From positions 1,166,828 to 1,230,827 of the forward strand of contig NW_004450381.1 of the NCBI RefSeq assembly GCF_000321225.1: a stretch of DNA of 64,000 nt. Direction: 5' to 3'. Both the position numbers and the translations under genes were made by a program. The notes beneath the pieces were generated by a model. That model did not search any database and was not told the origin of the DNA. It saw only the letters and a program-made list of their open reading frames with translations. This document shows positions 54,977-64,000 of the stretch, one piece after another. Position 1 is the stretch's first letter, and every line of letters begins with the position of its first letter. This DNA is from Odobenus rosmarus divergens. Taxonomy: Eukaryota; Chordata; Mammalia; Carnivora; Odobenidae.

Positions 54977-57900
54977 AGGGCCTCATCATTTTGATGGAAA
55001 AGAGAAACTCCATTTATTCATTCATTAAGTCAACCTTCCATGAACACAGACTATGTGCTTTTCTGGATGCGGGAGATACAGCAACCAAGAAAAGATGAGA
55101 CAGGCAGTCAGTCATAGGCCTGTACTAATATGAGAGCTGGTGTTCACAGGACAGTGAACTGATGCAAATAATGCCAAGAGTGGAGGGTTGGGTAGTGAGC
55201 CATCACTGTAGATGGGGTGATCTGGGAAGCCTCTGTGAGCAAGTGATACCTGATTGTCACTTAAAAATGTCCCTGTGGCTGCCGCAAGGACAGTAGACTG
55301 TCAGAAGAATCCGTGAGCAGGGGGAGGTGGCAAGGCACAGTGGTGGCTTGGGCAGGGTGGAGCCTGGAGAGTGGGGGAGGGGTGGGAGGCGGGTTTGCCC
55401 GTGGATGGGGCAGAGCTGTTTGAGAGGAACCAAGGGTGACTTGACGGTCTGAGCCACAGGGCGGATGGAGGATGGTGGCCTTTACTGAGATGAAAAACGC
55501 TTCGGGAAAAGGCAGGCAGATGGAATCCCATTCTGGTCTTGTTGAGTTTGGGGCATCCATGTGACATCCACCTGGAGAAATCCAAGGGTGGTGTTGGGGG
55601 AGAGATTGGTCAGGCAGTCTAGTTGTGGATGTCAGTCCTCAGTAGGCCAATGGCATTTGTAGTCTTGGGCCTGCGTGAGGCGTCCAAGGGGTGAGGCTAA
55701 ACGGAGGAGAAGAGGCTCCACCTGGGCCGCTTACCCTTCCGCAGTCAGAGAAGGCAGACCTGGTTAGGGAGGCCGGGGGAGGCTGGAGAGGGCTTCCAAG
55801 AGCTGAGCCAAGAAAGGGCTTCAGGAGCAAGGCAGTGAGAAGCTCACAGAGATGAGGCCTGGGAACAGACAGTGGGATGCAGCCATGCCAAGGCCCCTGT
55901 AACCAGGATAACGGAGGATAGGAGGGCGAGGAAGGTGCCCAAACAGATGTGCCTTTACCAACGTGGGGAGCTCAGGTGAGGACGTTAAGTGTAGGAGATG
56001 CGGCATGCCCTGAAAGGGCCCTGAAGTCCCCCGAGGAGACTGGAAAGGCCGAGAACCAGCCGACAAAGTTATCTCAGGTGGATCCTAAGAAAACAAGGGT
56101 GCTAAAAGGGGTTCCCTAAGGAGTGGCTCAAGGAGTCCCCAGGGGAGGGGAGGGAGAGGCTGGAACCATTGAAGGGGGATGTGCATTTGACTCTGGAGTG
56201 AGAACAGGTCTGGCCTGATACAGGGGGAATTGGACCAATGTGCTGAGAGTTTGGGTGTTGGGAGCCCCCCCCCCCACCTTGGATGGCTTCCATTTTCCAG
56301 CAAAACAGGCCAAGGTCATGTTTCAGGTGGGCCCAGCAGAGTAGATCCCATCAGGTGGAGGCAGGGCAGCAGGGTGGGGATGCAGGGCCTCAGACGCCAG
56401 AGCTGGCGCCTGCCAGTCATGAAAGCCATCCAGGGAGGTCAGGTTTCATGTCAGCATGGGTAAGTGGAGGTTATTCCTGCCTCCAGGCACCCAGCAAGCT
56501 CTGGGCCCTCCACTCAGGGTCAGGCTGGGGCTAATAGGAGGGGCTGTCATTGCGGACGGGGGCATCTGTCTCCCCTTTGATTGGGGCCGATAAGGCAGGC
56601 GCCTGGCTTGGGAACGGAGAAGCACATTCCCTGGGAGGCCGGGAGCCCAGGATAGGTGGGGACTGCCAGCTGAATGGGACATCCAGGGGAACAGTGGTTG
56701 GATTCCACTGCAGATGCTCCTTCCTCAGAAGCCTGGGGATTCTCAGATGGGGAAACTGAGGCCCAGCAGGAGGCCCAGCAGAGCCTGAGGCAGACCTCTA
56801 TCACCAGTCCAGGCTTTTCCTGTCCGGTGTGTCAGGCCCACGGCAGGTCCACTTCTCTGACTCAGGCACCTGCAGACAGTTATTTATGGAGAGAAGCCCT
56901 GGACACCCCACGGTCCCAGGGGCCTAGAGATGCAGGTAGGCAGTGTGCCGGATGCTAATGTCTATTTGCCTGCCCGTCCAAAGCAGGCAGATCTGCCAGC
57001 TGGGCCTAAGCAGGCAGATCTGCCAGCCAGGCCCACGCTCCCTCCTGGGCTGAGGATGTGGCTGAAGGAGGGCCTGTGGTCCCTGGGGAAGGTGACAATG
57101 AGTCCTGCTCCTCAAGCTGCCTCTCGGGCCTTGCGGTATTTTCCTTTTGACATAAACATGCCCCTTTCTGACCCTGGGCCTCCTCCGTCGGGCACTTTTC
57201 CTCAGGGGCTGTGAGCTCAGTGCGCACCTACTTCCCGCACATGGACCCAAACTGCAGTGGAAAGGCTTCCCCCCGCCCCCCGCCCCAGGAGCTCCAGCCA
57301 GCCCCTCCCAGGAGCAGCTGTGTCCCTGTTGGCCCTTCCTGTCTGGGTCACGGGGTATTTTTAGCACCGAATCCGGAACCTATGAGGCAGCAGCTGCTCA
57401 TGGCCAGAGTGCAAGAACAACAAACTGTCCAGGTGGGCTCTGTCAGGCCTGGGCCTGGCCCTCTGAGCTTGGGAGCAGATTCCAGACTTTCCAGGAATCA
57501 GCAGGTCTCTGGGGTGCATGGGAAGGGAGGAGGCAGTCTGGGGCAGAGGATGAGTAGCATGAGCCATGCCCATCAGGGGATCAGCCTGTGCAAAGGTCCT
57601 GAGGCACCATGGTGGGGGTGCAGAGAGAAGAAGAAGGTGTGGCAAGGAGGAGAGGCTGTGTGCAATGTGAGCCTGAGCAGGGCTGTGTAGGCTGCGGTCT
57701 CTGTCCCAAGGGCAATGAGGAGCCCTCAGAGTGTTCAGCATGGTGGTGGGTGACGATCAGATGGCAGCTCTCGGGAGGAAGAAGGAGACAAGAATAGAAG
57801 CGCTCATCTGAGTGGAGGAAGATGGCAGCGGCCTGCAGTAGGGGTGAGTGACAGAGGGAGTGAAAGGTCAAGGAGGTAGAAGCCACAAACCTTAGTGAGT

Positions 57901-58617
57901 GATTGGCAGACAGGTGAGCGTGGGTTTCCGAGGGAGACCTCCCATTGGCTTGGGACAGGTCAAGTCTGGGGTGCTGTGGGACATGACCACCTCAGGGAAG
58001 CCCTCCCTGGCCACACCAGCTTGGTCCTCCCAGCACCTTGTCACCTGGAGCGCGCCTCACGCCCACAGACATGCTGCACCATGCTGTCTATCCCCGGAAG
58101 TCCCCAGTGACCTTTGAGCCTCGAGAAGGCCGAGACCTGTGCTAGAGGGCTGGCACTGAGACCTGACCCTGCCAGGTCCCCACCCTGGGCCTCTGTGTCC
58201 CGGTCTGTGAAATGGGCTGGTGGGAAGAACCCATCTGTAGAGCCTCCTTCAGCTGTAGTCTGTCCTACTGTGGCGGGGAGGTATCAGATTTCTGGGCAGG
58301 GGCCCCTTCCTGTGACACAGTCATGGCTGCCCCTCCTCCAAGGCTGGTCTCTGCCGTGGAAGAGTGAAAATGCACCAAGGCAGGACTCTCTCCCCGATGC
58401 TGGTTTTCTCGCCTGCCTCCTCCTGGCCCAGAGTTCTCACAGAGCTGCAGTGGAGAACATTCACGGAGGCCTCAAGGGCCTGGGAGGGAGGCAGCAGGGT
58501 CTGGCTCGGGTGGGGTTGTGGAAGAAGACACAGACATCATGCCGGGAGAGGACAAGAGTTGTGGTGGGGAGAACAGCATGAGCAAAGGTGTGGAGGCACG
58601 AAAGAATCCATGTCTCA

Positions 58618-58819
58618 GGGCGCCTGGGTGGCTCAGTCGTTAAGCGTCTGCCTCTGGCTCAGCTCATAATCCCAGGGTCCTGGGATCGAGCCCCGCATCG
58701 GGCTCCCTGTTCAGCAGGGAGCCTACTTCTCCCTCTCCCACTCCCCCTGCCTGTGCTCTCTCTCTCTCTCTCTCTCTCTCATTCTGTCAAATAAATGAAT
58801 AAAATCTTTAAGTTAAAAA
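58618..58819 (+). mobile_element. CAN-SINE, plus strand, with long (TC)n
   Basis: Flanked by AAGAATCCATGTCTCA and a near copy AAGAATCCCATGTCTCA. The internal CT-rich part has grown to a pure CTCTCTCT tract at about 58757-58780. Confidence 0.92.
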
Positions 58820-59320
58820 AAAGAATCCCATGTCTCATGGGGAAGGCAAGGACAAGTGGGGGCCTGAGAGCCAAGGTTGGAGCCAGTCGCCGTGGTCAGA
58901 ACAGCTGCTCAGTGAGCCCTCAGAACCTCAGTGAGGTTCTGCACCCCTCACTTAAGCCCGGGTTCCTGGACCCAATTCTGATGCGTGTGTGGGGGGTATG
59001 TGTATGTGTGTGTTCAGGCTTCCGCACACCAACAAGCAACTCAGACACCAACAGGGTGTCCAAGAATTCAGCTCAATTCTGACACTCTACCCTGAGATGG
59101 CATCAGATTCCACAGGTTAAGGGCTCAGTCCCCCCCAAGGCCGCCCCCCACTTCAGGGGAGAGTCGAAAGGTTATTACCTGTATTTCTTGGCTATAAACC
59201 ACAGGTTCCCACGACCCCTCTTTGGGCTCCATTAATTTGCTAGAGTGACTCACAGAACTCAGGAAACCTGCTTACTCACTAGATTACTGGTTTAATTCAG
59301 GATATTAAAGGGTACCAATT

Positions 59321-59433
59321 GGGGTGCCTGGCTGGCTCAGTCAGTAGAGCTTGCCACTCTTGCTCTTGGGTTTGTAAGTCTGAGTCCCACATTGGGTGCA
59401 GAGATTACTTAAAAAAAAAAAAAAAAAAAAAAA
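59321..59433 (+). mobile_element. Old short tRNA-like SINE, plus strand
   Basis: GGGGTGCCTGGCTGGCTCAG, then CCACATTGGGTGCAGAGATT and a pure A tract of about 23 bases. The CT-rich region is missing. Confidence 0.8.
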
Positions 59434-59999
59434 GGCTATCAATCAACAGCCACAGGAAGAGATACCTGGTGTGAGGTCCCAAACAAAGGCGCTTCTGGCC
59501 TCGTGGAGTTTGGAGTTCTGCACAGTGGCACAGAGGAGCATTCTGGTTTCCCAACCTGGACGTTCTCAGAACCCCATCCTTTTGGAGGCTTCATTACCTA
59601 GGCACGATTGATTAAATCACGGGCCACGGGTGATTGAACCCACCTCCAGCTCTTCTCCCCCTCCGCCCCCATGTGACAGGGTGGGACTGAAAGTTCCCCT
59701 GGCAACCAGCCCCCATCCTTAAGTGCTTTCTGAAAGTCACCTCCTTAACATAAACCCAGTTGTGATGGAAAGGACCTTGTTATGAGTAATAAGACACCCA
59801 TTTCACCTTTATGGCTTTGAAGAGTCTTCAGGAATTGAGGATGAGAGAACAAATCAAAAGATGCTCCCCTTGCTCTTATCCCTCCAGGAATTCCAAGGGT
59901 TTGGGGAGCTGTGAACAAGGAACTGTGGGTGAAGACCTAATATATACGAGAAATATATTTTGGTCATTTGAATGACCAAATATGTCTATTTCTTATGAA

Positions 60000-60115
60000 T
60001 CACACAATATCACACGTAACCTTACCAAGGAGGTTACCACTACAGATGAGGAAACAGGCTCAGAGAATTTAAGTAACCCACTTGAGGACACTCAGCTAGG
60101 GAGAGAGGTACCGAG
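60000..60115 (+). mobile_element. MIR-like fragment
   Basis: ACAGATGAGGAAACAGGCTC then GAATTTAAGTAACCCACTTG and GACACTCAGCTAG resemble the MIR core. The edges are approximate. Confidence 0.45.
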
Positions 60116-60933
60116 ACACCAGGGGCCAGCACTGGCTTGGCCACCATGAGGCGTGATGGAAGGGGCTGGTGGCCAGGCGGTGAGCTGCTTCTATCCTATA
60201 GTGGGGCACGGGGGAGTTCAGCGCAGGGGGCCGAGGGGCATCCCCTGCAGGCACCTGTGAAGGGTACCACCGACCAGCCAGCATCATGCAGCCTCAGACT
60301 CTTCTCCAGCCAGAGTTTGGAGGCAAAACCTCTTAGCCACCTCTGGGCTTTTGGAGTGTCTCCATCATGAGCCTCAGCTCCCTCGGTGATACTCCCCTGC
60401 TGAGCGCTGTGGGTGTCTGGCTCTCTGCCTGGGCCTCAGGTTCACTGTCTCTGACCCTAGATGGCTAGATGAGCTGGTCCCTCCCCAACTTCAGCTGCCA
60501 GGCCAGCCCGAGCTCGGGCCCAGCTGTCTCGATCCTCAGCAACTGCCCTTAATTCCCACTTCCCTCTGTGGCCACTGCCGGAAGGTCAAAGCCACCTCCG
60601 GCCTGCCACCCAGAGTCCCCAGTGCGTGTAGCGGAGCCTCCCTCTCCCTGCCCTCAGCTATTTTCGGGCTCAGTGCTGTGGGTAGTGTTTCGGGAGAAGC
60701 AGAATATCTGCTGGTCAGAGTCCGCCACCTGGCAGGGCCAGGAGGCCAGTTCACTGAGACAGGAGAAGCGCGAGGCGTGGTAAAAAGACCGGATAGCCCC
60801 GTGAGTGTGTGCTGCGTGTCTGCACACCCAGGGGGCCGCGAATGTGGGTGTGGTTTGTGTGGCCCTGAGGTGAGTGTGTGGAACCTGGAGCCATGCTGTC
60901 TTCCTGCTCGTTAGCAGATCACCAGGCAGTGCT

Positions 60934-61095
60934 GGCCTGTCCGCCTGTGGCCGTGGCCTGTCCGCCTATGGCCGTGGCCTGTCCGCCTGTGGCCGTGGCC
61001 TGTCCACCTGTGGCCTGTCCGCCTGTGGCCATGGCCTGTCCTCCTGTGGCCATGGCCTGTCCACCTGTGGCCTGTCCGCCCATGGCCGTGCCACC
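60934..61095. repeat. 21/15-bp minisatellite
   Basis: About eight units built from GGCCTGTCC-GCCTGTGGCC follow one another, some 21 bases long (ending CGT or CAT) and some 15. Units differ at single bases. All lengths are multiples of three, so long open frames appear on both strands without implying a gene. Confidence 0.9.
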
Positions 61096-61763
61096 AGAAT
61101 TCCACCTCCACGCCCTTGGCTTACCCCAGCCACTGGGGCCTCTTTAACAAAACAAATGCAAAATGAAAATGGCAAGATTCGGTGTGAAAGGAAACACTGA
61201 CTTAGAAAGAGAACTCAAACAAAACAAACACTAAATTCATAAAGGCTGGCAAATGCCACCCAACATCATAAAATCCAGAAAAATAATCCCTCCATCTTGA
61301 GAAACCTGTGGCCAGACGGCCTGCTGTGGCAGGTCAGGCAGGGGCTGGTAGGGAGGTGTGGGGAGGGCTCCATGAAGGCGTGAGGGGGTACCCAGGAAGG
61401 GCTGGGAGGCCTGTTCAGCTCCCACATCCCCACACTGTGGCAGGTGCCCTGGCCACAGGGGAATGGCCGCTTTGGTGCCCTCCCCTCTCCTTCTTCCCTG
61501 GGCCCTGCTGGGAGGGGTTCCTCTCCTCCCCAAGGAAGGCATCAGTGCTTCAGACTCTGGCCTGACCACCCCCCAACCTCCCTCGACCTCCCACCCTTCC
61601 CCTCCAGATGTGGGCACAGCTGTATTTTTAGAGCAGCCAACCACAAGGACATTCTTTCCTTCTAATTACGATGGCTTCAAATTTCCTAGCCGCAACCAGT
61701 CTCATGGTCCAGTCCCCAAATATCAAACGGTGGCCAGGAGGGGCAGCTTCGGCTGGTTGTAGC

Positions 61764-61828
61764 CTGCCCTTCCTTCCTCCCTCCCTCCCTCCCTTTCTTC
61801 CTTCCTTCCTTTTCTTCTTTTTTTTTTT
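61764..61828. repeat. (CCCT)n/(CCTT)n pyrimidine tract
   Basis: CCCTCCCTCCCTCCC passes into CCTTCCTTCC and a T run. It is a low-complexity tract. Confidence 0.85.
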
Positions 61829-62629
61829 GAACCATTAAATTGGAAATGAGACCCAGAACTGGAATGAATGCCCGCCAGCTCTGAGGAGGGGGGTGAAGCA
61901 GGATTTGGGGTAGGGCCTGCACGCCTGCCCCCGCTGGGGATGGCCAACTAGGCTGCAGCCCCCTCTGTGTTCACATACCCGAGGGTAGGGCCTGTCTGGG
62001 ACAAGTGTGGGGATCGAGAGAGGGACTGGTGCCTGTCCTCAGGATGCTGAGTGCAGGGAAGGTCACCAGACACACACAGGGGCCTGGAGACACAATGCCT
62101 GTGCAGTGGGCAGGCCAGTTGTTATGATGTCCCCATTTTACAGGTAAGCAAACAGAGGCTCAGAGAGAGGAGGTACCTGTTAGAAATGGAGGGGTTGTAG
62201 TGGGGTGGGCTGCCGCCAGGCCGGTAGCCAACATGCTGTGCTTGGTGGCCGCTTGCTGCCACCCTCTCAGTCTGATGTCCAAGGTCAGCAGGGCTCCTGA
62301 CCTCTCCCCCACCCCCACCCCCACCCCCTACCTCCTTGGGAGGCTTCTGGGGTTGGGGCAGAGGTGTCAATCCACATGGGAGGAACAGGAAAGACTACAA
62401 GGAGGAGGGGCCTTTGTGTGGCCTTGAACCAGAGGGAGAACAGGCTGCTCCCACTGTGCGGCACTTCTGGGAAATAGAGGCCCAGAGAGGCTAAGAGGCA
62501 GGCCCCAGAACGGGGCGCCCTAAGGCAGGTGCTAGGTACCTCGACCCGGAGTAGTGGTCCGCCCACCGCTCAGCGCCAGCCATGGCCTGGCCTTCTCCTG
62601 GCCTGAGCCTCTGGGTCCAAAGTAAGCCC

Positions 62630-63135
62630 CGGTTCCAGGGGCGGAGGCACTAACCCAGACCACTGGCCCGCGCTCAGAGACGAGGGGCGTGGGGGTGGGG
62701 GTGCGGAGGGCCAGGCCCTGGTGTGACACAGGCTGGGTGCGCGGGACAGAGCAGGGGAATCACCCGGGGGTGGGGGGAGGAGGGGGCGCCTCGGCCCGGG
62801 CGCACAGGCCAGGGTTCAGACGCCCAGCGTGGGGGGCAGCTCCCTCCCCTGAAGTGCCACCGCACCAGAGGCCTTGTGGTTTCCCGGCCAAAAAAGACCC
62901 TTCCGGAGGCGGCGGAGCGCGGTGGAACCCGCTCCGGCACAGCCTGGGCTTTGTCGCCCCCTCGTGGCCAGAGCGGGTGGTGGCGGCGGCGGGGAAATCT
63001 CGGGAACCCAGCAGGGAGGGGGCAGGCTGAACGGGTCCCTGGAGGGGTCTGGAGGCCGGATCTCTGGGACGCCCCCCACGGACCCACTCCCGCCGAACGC
63101 GCCAGCGCTGGGACCCAGGCCCGGGCAACAGGCAG
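62630..63135. promoter_or_regulatory. Orphan CpG-rich block
   Basis: CpG density is high from about 62640 to 63130 (GGCGCCTCGGCCCGGGCGC, GGAGGCGGCGGAGCGCGG and similar), yet no known gene starts here. It contains a strong CTCF-like motif. It may be a promoter for a distant or non-coding transcript, or an insulator. The boundaries are by eye. Confidence 0.55.
62952..62970 (-). promoter_or_regulatory. Strong CTCF-like motif, minus orientation
   Basis: The minus strand reads TGGCCACGAGGGGGCGACA, nearly the full CTCF consensus including both invariant CCA and GGGGGCG parts. It sits in the orphan CpG block between DERL3 and the next gene. Confidence 0.65.
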
Positions 63136-63481
63136 AGGCATTTTCTGGGACAGGCCGGGTGGGAGAGGGGGCCCTGCCGCTTCTGTAGGGTAAAGAGCAT
63201 CAGAGCCGGCTGGTTAGGGGTGGGGTGTGGACCCCCATGGGAGTCTTACTGGCTTTACTGTATTGATTATTATTATTTTAAAATTTAATTTCAATTAATT
63301 AACATATAATACATTATTGGTTTCAGGGGTACAGGTCTGTGATTCATCAGGCTTATATAACACCCAGTGCTCATTACAACACATACCCTCCCCAGTGTCC
63401 ATCACCCAGTTACCCCATCCCTCCATCCCCTCCCCTCCGGCAACTCTCAGCTTGTTTTCTATGATTAAGAGTCTCTTGGGG

Positions 63482-63678
63482 CGGGCGCCTGGGTGGCTCA
63501 GTTGGTTAAGCGACTGCCTTCGGCTCAGGTCATGATCCTGGAGTCCTGGGATCGAGTCCCACGTCGGGCTTCCTGCTCAGCAGGGAGTCTGCTTCTCCCT
63601 CTGACCCTCTTCCCTCTCGTGCTCTCTATCTCTCATTCTCTCTCTCAAATAAATAAATAAAATCTTAAAAAAAAAAAA
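63482..63678 (+). mobile_element. CAN-SINE, plus strand
   Basis: The exact duplication AAGAGTCTCTTGGGG lies at 63467 and 63679. It is a complete copy, inserted in the antisense L1. Confidence 0.94.
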
Positions 63679-63689
63679 AAGAGTCTCTT

Positions 63690-63862
63690 GGGGCGCCTGA
63701 GTGGCTCAGGTGGTTAAGCGTCTGTCTTCCGCCCGGGTTGATCCCAGGGTCCTGGGATCGAGCCCCACATCGTGCTCCCTGCTCAGTGGGGAGCCTGCTT
63801 CTCACTCTCCCTCTGCCTGCCTCTCTCTCTCTCAAATAAATAAATAAAATCTTAAAAAAAAA
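63690..63862 (+). mobile_element. CAN-SINE, plus strand
   Basis: It begins GGGGCGCCTGAGTGGCTCAG, overlapping the previous element's right duplication, and ends in poly(A). The right flank ACAGTCCCTTATGG resembles the left flank AGAGTCTCTTGG. Confidence 0.88.
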
Positions 63863-64000
63863 CACAGTCCCTTATGGTTTGTCTCCCTGTCTGGTTTCGT
63901 CTTGTTTCATTTTTTCCCTCTCTTCCCCTATGATCCTCTGCCTTGTTTCTTAAATTCCACATATCAATGAGATCATAATTGTCTTTCTCTGATTGACTTA

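Larger units (their letters stand above)
54720..62600. other. Intergenic DNA beyond DERL3
   Basis: Apart from the repeats listed, I see no exon with splice sites and protein homology. A doublet of AAGCAGGCAGATCTGCCAG lies near 56983-57025. MIR-like fragments occur near 56748, 60040 and 62130. Open frames are short and GC-driven. Confidence 0.55.
63255..64000 (-). mobile_element. L1 3' end, antisense, runs off the window
   Basis: AATTTCAATTAATTAACATA, GTGTCCATCACCCAGTTACC and TTAAATTCCACATATCAATG match the antisense 3' untranslated region of carnivore L1 elements as I recall them. Two SINEs interrupt it. The element continues past 64000. Confidence 0.75.

Noticed and set aside
60878..61147. 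Repetitive open frames with ACPPVAV-type repeats
   Set aside because: They come from minisatellite units whose lengths are multiples of three; similar open frames exist on the opposite strand.
54720..64000. Search for SLC2A11 or MIF exons, expected from human synteny
   Set aside because: No sugar-transporter or MIF motif was recognised in any frame. The human gap after DERL3 is longer than the sequence left here, so the genes probably lie beyond the window.

Overview
The window is nuclear DNA from a placental mammal, very probably a caniform carnivore. It is scattered with about 29 tRNA-derived CAN-SINE (SINEC) copies. Each has a head reading GGCGCCTGGGTGGCTCAG, a body reading GTCCTGGGATCGAGCCCC, a CT-rich stretch and an AATAAA/poly(A) tail, and most have clear target-site duplications. 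This SINE style is typical of dogs, bears, seals and mustelids, and the CT-rich tails suggest an arctoid. The species itself cannot be fixed from the sequence. Gene order matches human 22q11.23: MMP11 (+), SMARCB1 (+), DERL3 (-).

Region 1-12.6 kb holds MMP11 (stromelysin-3) with all eight coding exons, joining to an intact 489-residue secreted metalloproteinase. Its promoter has a TATA-like box and a DR1 nuclear-receptor half-site pair, and a poly(A) signal lies near 11.62 kb. No CAN-SINE was seen before 15 kb.

Region 12.6-49.6 kb holds SMARCB1 (SNF5/INI1/BAF47), the core SWI/SNF (BAF) subunit. A CpG-island promoter with an NRF1-type palindrome precedes nine coding exons that join to exactly 385 codons. 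The protein appears unchanged from the human one as I recall it. Both exon 2 splice donors that give the long and short isoforms are visible. The introns are the repeat-rich part: a degenerate sense-strand L1 in intron 5 carrying a Tigger-like DNA transposon and many SINEs, an antisense L1 in intron 6, another antisense L1 in intron 7, and two MLT1-like LTR fragments.

Region 49.6-54.6 kb holds DERL3 (derlin-3, ER-associated degradation) on the minus strand, with seven exons, 231 residues and a CpG-rich promoter with three CCAAT boxes. The 2.2 kb between the convergent SMARCB1 and DERL3 3' ends shows no gene.

Region 54.6-64 kb is intergenic. It contains three or four SINE loci, a 21/15-bp minisatellite, an orphan CpG-rich block with a near-consensus CTCF motif, and an antisense L1 running off the right end. 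In human the next gene is SLC2A11; I found no recognisable exon of it here.

The genes are not an operon-like unit: an extracellular protease, a chromatin remodeller and an ER quality-control factor are neighbours through conserved synteny. I see no new coding system. The best unexplained structures are a SINE whose middle was replaced by a 138-bp copy of L1 sequence from 2.1 kb upstream, a SINE dimer sharing one target-site duplication, CTCF-like motifs in convergent orientation, and an inverted L1 pair flanking SMARCB1 exon 6.
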